64,000 bases of DNA, taken from Leuctra nigra. Lineage: Eukaryota; Arthropoda; Insecta; Plecoptera; Leuctridae. The DNA is taken from assembly GCA_934045905.1 (NCBI GenBank), contig OW203762.1, positions 14,168,345 through 14,232,344 on the forward strand. Direction: 5' to 3'. Below, in pieces: positions 28,301 through 34,500 of the stretch. The position numbers and the translations under genes were made by a program. The stretch's first letter is position 1; each line of letters opens with the position of its first letter. The notes under the pieces were generated by a model, which was not told the origin of the DNA, ran no database searches, and was given only the letters and a program-made list of their open reading frames with translations.

Positions 28301-30075
28301 CTGTTGAATGGAAATTAGGACAGGATGCAACTCTGTCTAGAATGCTTCTTTGTAAATGAAACACAATGTGGTTATTGGTTAAGTTGTTGCATCAAGTCTC
28401 AAACTCTCATTTTACCTATCAGTGTGAGTGACAGCCATATTACTCGTTATCATTCATTACATCCATTCACAATCATTGTAAACTATCTACTTGTGGTATA
28501 TTTTATCAATGGTGTAAAGGCATGGTGAATTTGATTTATGTCAAAAGCCTATTTTGATCAATTCGTTAGGTGGGAAGCCGACTTTTTAACTACCGACATG
28601 CTCAGTATTAATGAACACTACCATAAAATTAATGATATAATAATTAATAAATTAATAACGTGATATTTGATAAAGCATAATTAAAATGTTAACAGGAGAA
28701 ATTGCTGAAGGTGGAAGGTTAATAAAGTCGTAAAGCAATCGAATCGGCTACAGGATTAGGTGCATTTATAAACTTTCTATGTCTAGTTAGGTGTACACGA
28801 CACGAGGCATAATAACATCATGGAATGAATTTGAAGAATGATTGCTGGTTATGCTCTGTAACAAAAATGCAATGTAACAATTTATGCTGACTGACTTCTG
28901 ATGGTTCGATCTATATTTTCAGTCAATCAAATTATTTGAGCAATTCTTTTTTGTTTTTTCAAGTGTACCTACCTACTTCTAATCATATCTTTATGATATC
29001 TTAATGCTAATGAATCATATCTTAATGATGAGATTACATGAAATTACAAGGGCAAGTTATAAATACATTAGAAGCACCTGTCTGTATGCCAGTCCAGACG
29101 TTTCTGTGAATCTATATTTATTTATTTTATATTTGAAATTATATTATCCTTGCCCGCCCTACATATCAATTAGTTCCGTAATCAAAAGAAGAAACATTAA
29201 AAATTTAATCTTTTCGTGTGTTTCATCCACACTAATTACTTTCAAGACAATATTTCCAAAACATTCTCATATTCTGTAAATTCTGAAAATTAAAATGTCG
29301 TAATCAGATTAAATCCATTGTAAAAATGTTGGTTCATTCACCTCTCTTATCAGTTGGCATCACCTTCTTATCTGTTTTGTTTTACTTACTTAGCATCTTT
29401 TATTTTAATAATGACTTGCATAATTTTTGTGAAGCTTACAGCGAATTTACCGACTTGTACAATTCACAAAGCTCATCTGACTGAGTTACAAAGTGGACAG
29501 ACACACAAGGCGTGTTCACTTTCCATAGAACTGTCAACATTGATAGCATTGTGATCTAGTCTTCAATCATTCTAATCAATCAGTAAATCAGTCTTCTTCC
29601 GGCCTGATAATGAATTTCCTGGTCACTATCTTCTTGACATCTTTAGCTGCCTGCAATCAAGCAGTGTTTTCAAACGTTCAAATAATTCTTGGCGAGTAGT
29701 CGGCAATATAATGTAATAATTTCAGATTCATTGAGTAATACCACAGACTAGTTAAGTAGAGCCTTCAGCCGAAGGCTATTAGTCTGTGGGTAATACAAAT
29801 GTGGAATATTTGAATTTCTTTGCATCACTGCTACCTCAATTGCATTGATTCTCATTGAAGATGGCGGTGGAATTACATCATCGCTTTTCTGTTTTTGTAT
29901 CTAATATCTCTCATGCGGCAAGGCAAATGCAGAAAGATCGGCGACGATTGCAAGCAGCTAACGGTAATGAAGCGACGTCGAGGAGGATGTGGTCTGAGTG
30001 ATGCGAGGCTAACGAATGATGCTTCTCCACAGCGACGGGACGGTCCAGCTGTGGCGACCGAACCGGGCCTCCTGA
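1842..30075 (+). CDS. KIF21: KIF21A/B-type kinesin-4 with C-terminal WD40 domain, 5' partial (multi-exon)
   Basis: Plus-end-directed microtubule motor of the KIF21 group, which in other animals slows microtubule growth and works in neurons. Exons seen: 1842-2063, 3045-3197, 3500-3608, 4159-4361, 4741-4782 (optional), 5740-5964, 6443-6628, 7205-7453, 7976-8278, 9195-9390, 10090-10358, 13159-13335, 13731-13921, 15884-16093, 16741-16893, 18028-18187, 19773-19878, 23964-24144, 24233-24400, 24840-24960, 25407-25583, 26165-26364, then either 27166-27253 or 30033-30075. All junctions are GT..AG and the phases agree, giving 1362 aa (first end) or 1347 aa (second end). Motor switch I (SSRSH), switch II (DLAGSE), coiled coils, an acidic run and WD40 repeats occur in KIF21 order. 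The N-terminal motor exons with the P-loop are outside the window. Family identity comes from motif order and recalled similarity to KIF21A; no alignment was run. Confidence 0.95.
4387..4618. mobile_element. Short foldback/MITE in KIF21 intron
   Basis: Arms AAGAGTCGGCTGT (about 4387-4399) and ACAGCCGACTCTT (about 4605-4617) are inverted. Imperfect pairing continues inward through the CCGAAA motifs. About 230 bases, non-coding. No target duplication could be fixed. Confidence 0.5.
4741..4782 (+). CDS. KIF21: Putative 14-codon cassette microexon of KIF21
   Basis: A 42-base open segment ([14 protein letters not shown]) follows a pyrimidine-rich tract ending in CTACAG and is followed by GTACCA. 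It is exactly in phase (0/0) between the exons ending at 4361 and starting at 5740, so it could be included or skipped without a frame change. Vertebrate KIF21A reads directly from the neck into a GKRII sequence, as here when the segment is skipped, which is why I call it optional. Supported only by splice signals and phase. Confidence 0.5.
5608..5751 (+). repeat. Three tandem 48-bp units covering a 3' splice site and the exon start
   Basis: The unit begins AGCTGTATGTAAGC and ends with TTGCGCAG followed by GGTAAGCGCAT. Starts are at 5608, 5656 and 5704, with only a few base changes between units. Each unit holds a CAG acceptor (ending 5643, 5691, 5739) plus the first codons of the exon (GKR). 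Only the third leads into open coding sequence; use of the first or second would reach an in-frame TAA within the next unit (GGT AAG CGC ATG AGC TGT ATG TAA for the first). Confidence 0.9.
5740..8278 (+). CDS. KIF21: KIF21 first coiled-coil region with acidic segment (four exons)
   Basis: Exons 5740-5964, 6443-6628, 7205-7453 and 7976-8278, all phase 0/0. The first opens with GKRII and encodes a long heptad-rich helix ([20 protein letters not shown]). The second continues with [18 protein letters not shown]. The third starts [10 protein letters not shown], then has an Asp/Glu/Ser run ([20 protein letters not shown]), matching the acidic insert of vertebrate KIF21, and ends in [15 protein letters not shown]. 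The fourth is highly charged coiled coil ending in [18 protein letters not shown], very close to the KIF21A stalk. Role by family: stalk dimerisation. Confidence 0.93.
8357..9108. mobile_element. TTAA-flanked MITE, copy 2 (inverted), with nested palindrome
   Basis: Reverse complement of the 700-1231 element, bounded by TTAA at 8353-8356 and 9109-9112. It is about 220 bases longer because another small palindromic element sits inside at 8771-8963. Confidence 0.75.
8771..8963. mobile_element. Nested 193-bp palindromic element
   Basis: The left arm starts ATTCACTCGGCCGTTTC and the right arm ends GGAACGGCCGTGTGAAT. Pairing runs about 75 bases inward through AACTTCCCAAGTTT. The other copy of the host MITE lacks it, giving an empty site. 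Decayed pieces of the same kind (ATTCACACGG...CAAACTTTCCC) lie in intron 2 of the ALT copies, e.g. near 61716. Confidence 0.65.
9195..13921 (+). CDS. KIF21: KIF21 regulatory coiled-coil exons (four exons)
   Basis: Exons 9195-9390 (ends phase 1), 10090-10358, 13159-13335 and 13731-13921 (ends phase 2). They encode [38 protein letters not shown]; a segment with [18 protein letters not shown]; and [20 protein letters not shown] followed by a Ser-rich tail. The [10 protein letters not shown] stretch aligns by eye with the autoinhibitory regulatory coiled coil of human KIF21A, the region where eye-movement-disorder (CFEOM1) mutations cluster, so motor autoinhibition is probably conserved. The intron between 10358 and 13159 is swollen by a 2-kb foldback element. 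Confidence 0.92.
9581..9653 (+). tRNA. tRNA-like sequence, Ala-GGC-like (pseudo-tRNA or SINE head)
   Basis: A full 73-base cloverleaf can be drawn: acceptor GGCCGGG/TTCGGTC, D arm GCTC-AGTTGGTA-GAGC, anticodon arm CTCGC-CCGGCAA-GTGAG, variable AGGTC, T arm CCGGG-TTCGAGC-CCCGG, discriminator G. The anticodon would be GGC (9614-9616). Against a working tRNA: position 33 is C instead of the near-universal T, the acceptor stem has three G-T pairs, and eukaryotes normally read Ala codons with AGC. It lies in a KIF21 intron in sense orientation. Confidence 0.5.
10678..12710. mobile_element. 2-kb foldback element with very long inverted arms
   Basis: The ends ATAGACCATGAGCCAGCCG and its complement at 12692-12710 start two arms that stay complementary to a centre near 12,085. 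The right arm is 12,086-12,710; the left arm is 10,678-10,815 plus 11,609-12,085, interrupted by another element. A TA lies at both borders, as for Tc1/mariner-type MITEs. No transposase is visible. Confidence 0.8.
10816..11608. mobile_element. TIR element nested in the left arm of the foldback
   Basis: GGGCCCTCATTCACGTACAT at 10816-10835 is inverted at 11589-11608, and the complementarity may extend outward into the C/G runs. The right foldback arm has no such insert (CCCCCCAGGGGGG there), so it marks the unoccupied site. The interior has GGTAAG/CTTACC-rich sequence and no coding frame. Confidence 0.75.
14071..14921. mobile_element. hAT-type MITE with 8-bp target duplication
   Basis: Starts TAGGGGTGTGCGAGT and ends ACTCGCACAGCCCTA (inverted). 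The 8-base direct repeat GTATTTAT flanks it exactly at 14063-14070 and 14922-14929. Repeated CGAGT/ACTCG motifs fill the subterminal zones, and a poly-T tract lies at about 14177-14201. It sits in the KIF21 intron 13922-15883. Confidence 0.9.
15050..15375. repeat. Inverted repeat pair (foldback) with about 100-bp arms
   Basis: AAAGGCGGCCCCTACTTTTT near 15060 is matched in reverse complement near 15346-15366. The arms run through the AGAGACACAGAT region. Non-coding, likely a MITE; borders are uncertain. Confidence 0.6.
15884..18187 (+). CDS. KIF21: KIF21 Ser/Pro-rich linker exons (three exons)
   Basis: Exons 15884-16093, 16741-16893 and 18028-18187. The split codons (phase 2, 2, 2 then 0) join correctly. 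The products are low-complexity and basic: [19 protein letters not shown], then [20 protein letters not shown], then [20 protein letters not shown] and [13 protein letters not shown]. The RRRTxxxxELLY and ENVFSRLT stretches resemble vertebrate KIF21A (RRRTTTQMELLY, NVFNRLT), which fixes the assignment despite poor conservation elsewhere. The linker probably joins stalk to WD40 domain and carries phosphorylation sites (inference). Confidence 0.88.
16108..16287. repeat. Short inverted repeat in KIF21 intron
   Basis: GCCAATATTAACTGTCAAGT and ACTTGACAGTTGGC face each other about 180 bases apart; probable MITE remnant. No duplication found. Confidence 0.35.
17033..17182. mobile_element. 150-bp MITE (CCGG...AACCAAAGTTAA type), copy 1
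   Basis: The ends CCGGCATTACCAAAGTTAAA and ...TTTGTTATACCGG are imperfectly inverted. The middle has GCCAATCAGATT. A related copy is at 52286-52439 in ALT-b intron 4. Confidence 0.6.
19226..19400 (+). repeat. SINE-like sequence with degenerate pol III boxes
   Basis: A tRNA-like stretch (GTTGGCTCGGACAGTAAC, then an ACTCGGG...CCCGAG stem, then GAGCTCGATTTCC as B-box) is followed by a body with GGGGCCGTACTAATTGG. The order fits a tRNA-derived SINE; the family is not identified. Confidence 0.4.
19566..19750 (+). repeat. 12-bp minisatellite just upstream of a KIF21 splice acceptor
   Basis: About 14 units of GATGTTGTGGAGC/GATGTTGTGGTGC (12-base period) end roughly 20 bases before the AG at 19771-19772. 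Because 12 is a multiple of 3, long frames appear on both strands (19535-19750 +, 19440-19916 -), but these are only repeat translations. Confidence 0.85.
19773..26364 (+). CDS. KIF21: KIF21 WD40 domain exons (six exons)
   Basis: Exons 19773-19878, 23964-24144, 24233-24400, 24840-24960, 25407-25583 and 26165-26364. Blades visible in order: [20 protein letters not shown] to [29 protein letters not shown] to [27 protein letters not shown] to [27 protein letters not shown] to [32 protein letters not shown] to [27 protein letters not shown] to [27 protein letters not shown]. The seventh blade is left open and is finished by one of two terminal exons. In KIF21 this propeller binds tubulin or partners at microtubule plus ends. 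The intron 19879-23963 holds a whole LTR element. Confidence 0.95.
20125..20999 (+). repeat. 5' LTR
   Basis: TG...CA-bounded, 875 bases, same length and apparently same sequence as 22772-23646. Confidence 0.92.
21156..21479 (+). pseudogene. Truncated gag-like frame of the LTR element
   Basis: 107-codon acidic frame starting 156 bases after the 5' LTR, with a duplicated [12 protein letters not shown] motif. It stops just where integrase sequence begins in another frame. No capsid domain or zinc knuckle is present, so it is a remnant. The gag assignment is by position only. Confidence 0.5.
21480..21984 (+). pseudogene. C-terminal integrase remnant of the LTR element
   Basis: The frame contains [11 protein letters not shown], the tail of the integrase core, then a basic helix and GDLVLLR...FEGPYVV, the Gypsy integrase C-terminal domain. 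The N-terminal zinc finger and the D,D,E core are missing. The frame opens upstream at 21454, but homology begins near 21480, at the apparent deletion junction. Confidence 0.7.
22000..22771 (+). other. Non-coding 3' interior of the LTR element
   Basis: Between the integrase remnant and the 3' LTR only a 62-codon frame (22000-22188) is open. It has no recognisable envelope feature. Confidence 0.5.
22772..23646 (+). repeat. 3' LTR
   Basis: Second copy of the 875-base LTR, preceded by a polypurine-like tract and followed by the CCAC target duplication. Confidence 0.92.
24522..24648. repeat. Small inverted repeat in KIF21 intron
   Basis: CTAAATAATGCCAC and GTGGCATTATTTAG face each other 100 bases apart; possible MITE remnant. 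Confidence 0.4.
26669..26922. mobile_element. hAT-like MITE, 254 bp
   Basis: Terminal inverted repeats CAGGGCTCGAAATT. The CAGGG start is typical of hAT elements. The flanking octamers do not match, so the target duplication has decayed or the ends are slightly off. Lies in the last shared KIF21 intron. Confidence 0.65.
27166..27253 (+). CDS. KIF21: KIF21 terminal exon, version 1 (SGEVKFW... C terminus)
   Basis: Acceptor TTGCAG at 27161-27165. The first base completes an Asn codon with the two bases left at 26364. The exon encodes [16 protein letters not shown] and an ending LGRSFPLDS before TAA at 27251. SGEVKFWKW fits the final beta strand of blade seven. AATAAA hexamers lie at 27351, 27363 and 27408, so this exon can end its own transcript. 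Confidence 0.85.
27254..30032 (+). other. 3' UTR of the short KIF21 form and last (alternative) intron
   Basis: AT-rich, without a coding pattern on either strand. It contains the poly(A) hexamers of the first terminal exon (27351-27413), then about 2.6 kb of otherwise unremarkable sequence that acts as intron for the version-2 transcript. One tiny palindromic insert at 29742-29792 is listed separately. Confidence 0.6.
29735..29799. mobile_element. Tiny palindromic insertion with flanking direct repeat
   Basis: CCACAGACTAGTTAAGTAGA...TTAGTCTGTGG folds into a hairpin about 50 bases long with GCCTTCAGCCGAAGGC at its tip. GTAATAC occurs immediately on each side (29735-29741, 29793-29799), consistent with a target duplication. 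Confidence 0.6.
30033..30075 (+). CDS. KIF21: KIF21 terminal exon, version 2 (DGTVQLWRP... C terminus)
   Basis: Acceptor TTCTCCACAG ends at 30032. The first base completes the same split Asn codon (bases at 26363-26364), followed by [13 protein letters not shown] and TGA. DGTVQLW is a textbook WD40 last strand and closer to vertebrate KIF21 (DRTVRIW) than version 1. An AATAAA lies at 30635. The two terminal exons are mutually exclusive because each has a stop. This exon is too short to show as an ORF from a start codon. Confidence 0.75.
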
Positions 30076-30634
30076 CCAGCCGTGTGAAGCTGGCATCGGC
30101 CACCGACGGGACTTTACAAGACTGGGCCGCGCTTCCGATCCCTTCTTTGTTATCTTTTCATTATAACTTTATTCGTGTTTAATGATCTGATAAGACTCCG
30201 CATTTAACTTCACTGTGACTAATTTATTGTTAACGGCATTAGCCATTTTATACGAGTTTTAACTAGGTTACGTGTATTTTTTATTTTTGTTCATTTGTAA
30301 TGTATAGATAGAGAGGGCAGTTATTTATTTTGTTGTTACGAGGAGCTCTAACTGGTCTTACAGTATTTTTTAAAGTATTATTAATATTAATTTATTAGCT
30401 TAACCTCTGCAAGAGAACAGGACTTCATAGTAACTAATAGTAGAGAGATAATTTATTAATAGTGTCGAGATTGTGATCACGTACTGGGTAATTATTGTTA
30501 GAAAGAGAGAAAGAGGCCTCTGGGGTGTGAACTGTTAGAGAGTCTAATATAGAGAGTGTGTGTTTGTATGGTATATTTAGGAATAACTACTGACGACATT
30601 CAGGCAACTCGTGTTATACTAGTCCTTAAAAATG

Positions 30635-30640
30635 AATAAA
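30635..30640 (+). terminator. Poly(A) signal AATAAA of the long KIF21 form
   Basis: Canonical AATAAA 560 bases after the TGA at 30073-30075, and the last hexamer before the ALT array. The interval carries no open frame and looks like 3' UTR. Confidence 0.5.
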
Positions 30641-31542
30641 CTTTTCAATTCGAAGAAAAAACACTTTCCATCAGTGCTCCTTTTAAAAACTGAAATCATG
30701 AAATACCGTCTCCTTATAATAACATGTTGATGAGTGAGCACCAGTATGTGCACCATCTCGAACCAATATTACCAATACACATAAAATGCAGCCAATTGAT
30801 AGATCAATACAATTCACTCGATCAATAGCCACTAAAATGTATCTACTTTTCATTGGGAAAGCAAAACCAGATCAAGGTGCAGTGCATTTACATTTTGATA
30901 GATTAAACAGCTATTTGAGAGCTAATGCCAATTAGCTCTCAAATTACCTCTCGTTTTTAGCATTGTTTTCGCAAAATTATCAACTTGTTCAGAGAAAAGT
31001 TGTGATCTATACATTGCCAACAGCGGGAATATAAACATATCAAAGCTGTAGAGTCAAAAGGACTCCATTCCATTCTCTCCATTCTTTAGCAAAGGGTAAA
31101 ACTAAATCAGGAATCATTCAAACTTTTCCTAAATAACTTACCTGCCGTATTTTGCGCTCCTAGCGTATTAGACCAAGCTTGACAAAATATGTCAAAACCT
31201 CTCGTTTTTAGCATTGTTTTCGCTTATAGCTACCTGCACTTCCTGCGGCAAGCCATCCCCACTCCACTTTTATGAGAGATGTTCAAACTAGGGTGATAAT
31301 ACGTTTGCAGAGAAAAATATTATAGTAGGTAATTGCATTTTGACTTTTGAGTAAATAGTAGGTAAAAATCCCATGTAATTTTATTTGCTTGATTGTGTAA
31401 TAATAGTCAACTCGTTACAATCTTGTTCAAAGAGTGTCAAAAAATCAAGGCCCCACAGATCCAGCCCAAAGATGTTATCTACATCACAAAGGATCAAGTA
31501 TTTATTATTTAATGACACAATCACATTAGAGCTCAGTGAGTG
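30641..31542. other. Intergenic spacer between KIF21 and the ALT array
   Basis: No gene seen. It holds a hairpin at 30912-30943 (TTTGAGAGCTAA...TTAGCTCTCAAA) and a 26-base direct repeat at 30948 and 31198. From about 31,385 the sequence resembles the upstream flanks of the other ALT copies (39,853-39,950 and 58,868-58,980), so this part is probably promoter. Confidence 0.55.
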
Positions 31543-31548
31543 TCAGTT
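31543..31548 (+). promoter_or_regulatory. Initiator-like element of ALT-a
   Basis: TCAGTT matches the insect Inr consensus and lies 31 bases before the ATG. The position is conserved as TCAGTC at 42204 in ALT-b and TCAGTT at 59020 in ALT-c. No TATA box is seen at -30. The start site itself is inferred. Confidence 0.4.
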
Positions 31549-31573
31549 GCTGATTGTCATCAGTGGAGTGAAG

Positions 31574-34500
31574 ATGGCTCTACAGAATGGAGTCACTGGC
31601 AAGGGAGCAATCCTCACTGGGGAGAACATCAATCAACGGATCCAGAATATCTCTTACCTCGCCGAGGGAAAACATCTCATCAGGTTCAGTGAAATAGAGA
31701 AAGAACTAAAAAATGTAAGTTTCAGCTGGGTTTGTTTTAATTAAACGTTAAAATCAAACTCATGTTCCTTCCTTTTATTTTTTTTCCGTTGGGAGTCATT
31801 CCAAAAACAATTTTCATTCAAAATATATTTTATAATTTTATATTAACATGGCTCAACCGATCGAACATTCCAAAATATAAATTTTTTGAAATTGAGGTTT
31901 CAAATTATTATTGCTAGATATTTTTAAAAACCCTTGGAATAAGTGTGTCGTAGGTTACTTATATAATTTACATTAAATTGTTTATTTCTCAAACTGATAG
32001 TTAGAGAATAATTAATTTTATATATAATTAATTAAACTGCCTTGCACTTTCTGAAATATTGTCTCCTGATATTTATATTTTATGCCAGGGAGTGAAGTTC
32101 CCATTCACCTCATTGATCAAGGCAAGTATCGGAGATTGTCAGGCGATGGGTCAGCGACCAATCACATTCATCCGAGAGGTGCTAGCGCTGGTCGTCTACC
32201 CTGATTTAGCCAGCGACCCTCGCTTCGCATCCGATGTTCGCGAGAGAGCCCGCAACATTCTGAACGCTTGTGAAGGTGGCAGCATTGGTTCGTACACTGA
32301 CAAGCCAGGACTGGAATATGTCAGACGAAATGCAGCGGAATACATCACTAAGAGGGACGGAGGAATTCCAGCGGACTACAGGAATATCTTCCTTACTTCA
32401 GGATCTAATGAAGCAATCAAGGTAGGTACGTTTTTTCTATTTTATTATTGCTAAAAAAAGTAAAACTTGAAATATGACTGAATTGATGTATCTGTGCTCT
32501 CTCATCATTGCATTACACTAAACTTTTTCATGGTTAATATAAATGATTCCCTCTATTTCTATTCACATTCCGAATCACTGATACTAAAACTCCTGTGTGA
32601 CGTATTGAAAACAGAATTGCAAACTTTGGGCTTGGAGCTTTGCATCTTCTACAATGCTCTATAGAGAACTGCTGTTCGAAACTTTAAGATTGACATGTCT
32701 GTTTGATCGCGCCAAAGAAGTTGTCTTGGTATTTCAGGCAGTGTTGACTCTGGTGTATCAGGATGTTGATGGAATTACACCAGGAGTGCTGGCGCCGCTT
32801 CCTCAGTATCCGCTGTACTCGGCCAAAGCAGCAGAGCTCGGAATGAAACATGTAATACAAATCAAAATGTTAAAAAAACGATTTTACAAATTACTAATTC
32901 TAAGATAAAATTATGTTGTTACTTCTTTAGAAAAACCAACCAAAGTTGCTTTTTGTAGATTTATCACTCAAATGAAATTACTAAACTCTCTTCAGAATTT
33001 GCCTTCTCACAGTGCAAACAAAACAAATGACATGATCAAACCAGACAACTATTTATTAGGTCTGTTTTGTTTGGATTCATCTTTATTTGGTAAATAAATA
33101 TCAGCTTAAGGTGATACTAGCGCTCGGCCGTTTTAGAAAATTGAGAGAGAAAAATTGTTTCATAAGTGAGTGTAACTTTTACAGGATGTTCACATGATCA
33201 GTCTGATTGTATATAAGTAGCCCTTTTTAATTTTTGCTTATTGCATCGTTAATTAGGCGCCGGTTATTCAACAAAACCGCGCAAAACGATGAAATTTGCG
33301 ATACGATTGGAGACAAAACCCGTTAACCAATTGATCTCAAATTTTAATCATGATTAGATGAAAGACAAACTTAGGGTTATCCCTTGGTACATTTTTAATT
33401 TTTTGTTTCGTTAATTAGAAATAATTAGTGGATTTTTGGTGAAAAATTAGCTATTTTCTCGTCTCCCTAGGCGCCGTATAAAATTAAATTTCAAAAATGT
33501 GCCAAGGGATAACCCTAAGTTTTAGGGTTATTTAGGGTTTAGGGTTTTTAGGGTTGAGCTTTTAACTAATCAGGTTTAAAATTTCAAATAATTTGGTCGA
33601 CCCATTTCGTCTCCAATCGTATCGCAAAAAGTGTCTACAAAAAGCAGCAAAATCGCTCGCGCTTGCTGCACCTTAAACTTTGCTTTCAAGGACAAAACTC
33701 TTATCGGAGTGCAGCACCGTACAGGTTACGAGCTTTTGTAATTTATTTTTATAAAAATAAATTGATATTGGATTTATATCATAGAAATTACTACATTCTA
33801 TAACTAAAAAACATTGATTTTGAATAAATTGTCACTTGCGAGGTTTTGTAGCTTGACTGACGATGTTATGTTTGAGAAAACAATTTTCTGTCTGGTCGAA
33901 GATTTTGTTATTTTTCGCTTTGGTAAAACAGAAAAACATTCGAATAGACATAAAATCACAGAATGGACAGAAGTGGGCTTCACTCAAACAGATCTAACTT
34001 TGCAACTATGTATTTGAAGTAGGTACTAACAAATTATAATTATGGAGGACAATCTTCTAAACAATGTGACCAACCGCATGCCCCTAACTTTATTCATTGG
34101 TGAGCAATTCAAAAGGTTCCGACGCTTTTTGAGCAGACCTATATCTCAGATGGCAATCTCTATCTCAAAATTACAAATAGCTACTAAAGAAAACTTAGCT
34201 TTGATTGACTTGTCAGTAAGAATGAAATGAAAATATGAATGCATGTTGTAGATTGGCTATTACTTGGACGAAGACACCGCTTGGGGTATCAACATCAAAG
34301 AACTGCAACGAGTTGTCGACGATGCTCGAACTGTCTGCAACCCGCGCATCCTCGTCATCACCAATCCAGGCAATCCAGCAGGTCAGTACATTTCCTCAGA
34401 ACCTAAATCAATGGATATGTTTCAGATTGTCTGTGTTACTCTTCCTTTATAGCATTCACACTCAACTGCATTCATTTGTCTCTAGGTCTTTTTAAAAGAA

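Noticed and set aside
31574..31640. Mitochondrial targeting peptide on the ALT copies
   Set aside because: The N terminus has few Arg/Lys, contains acidic residues, and the enzyme core begins within the first exon.
33520..33557. TTTAGGG-type telomere-like repeats
   Set aside because: Only a few imperfect units inside a foldback element; insect telomeres use TTAGG and the context is intronic.
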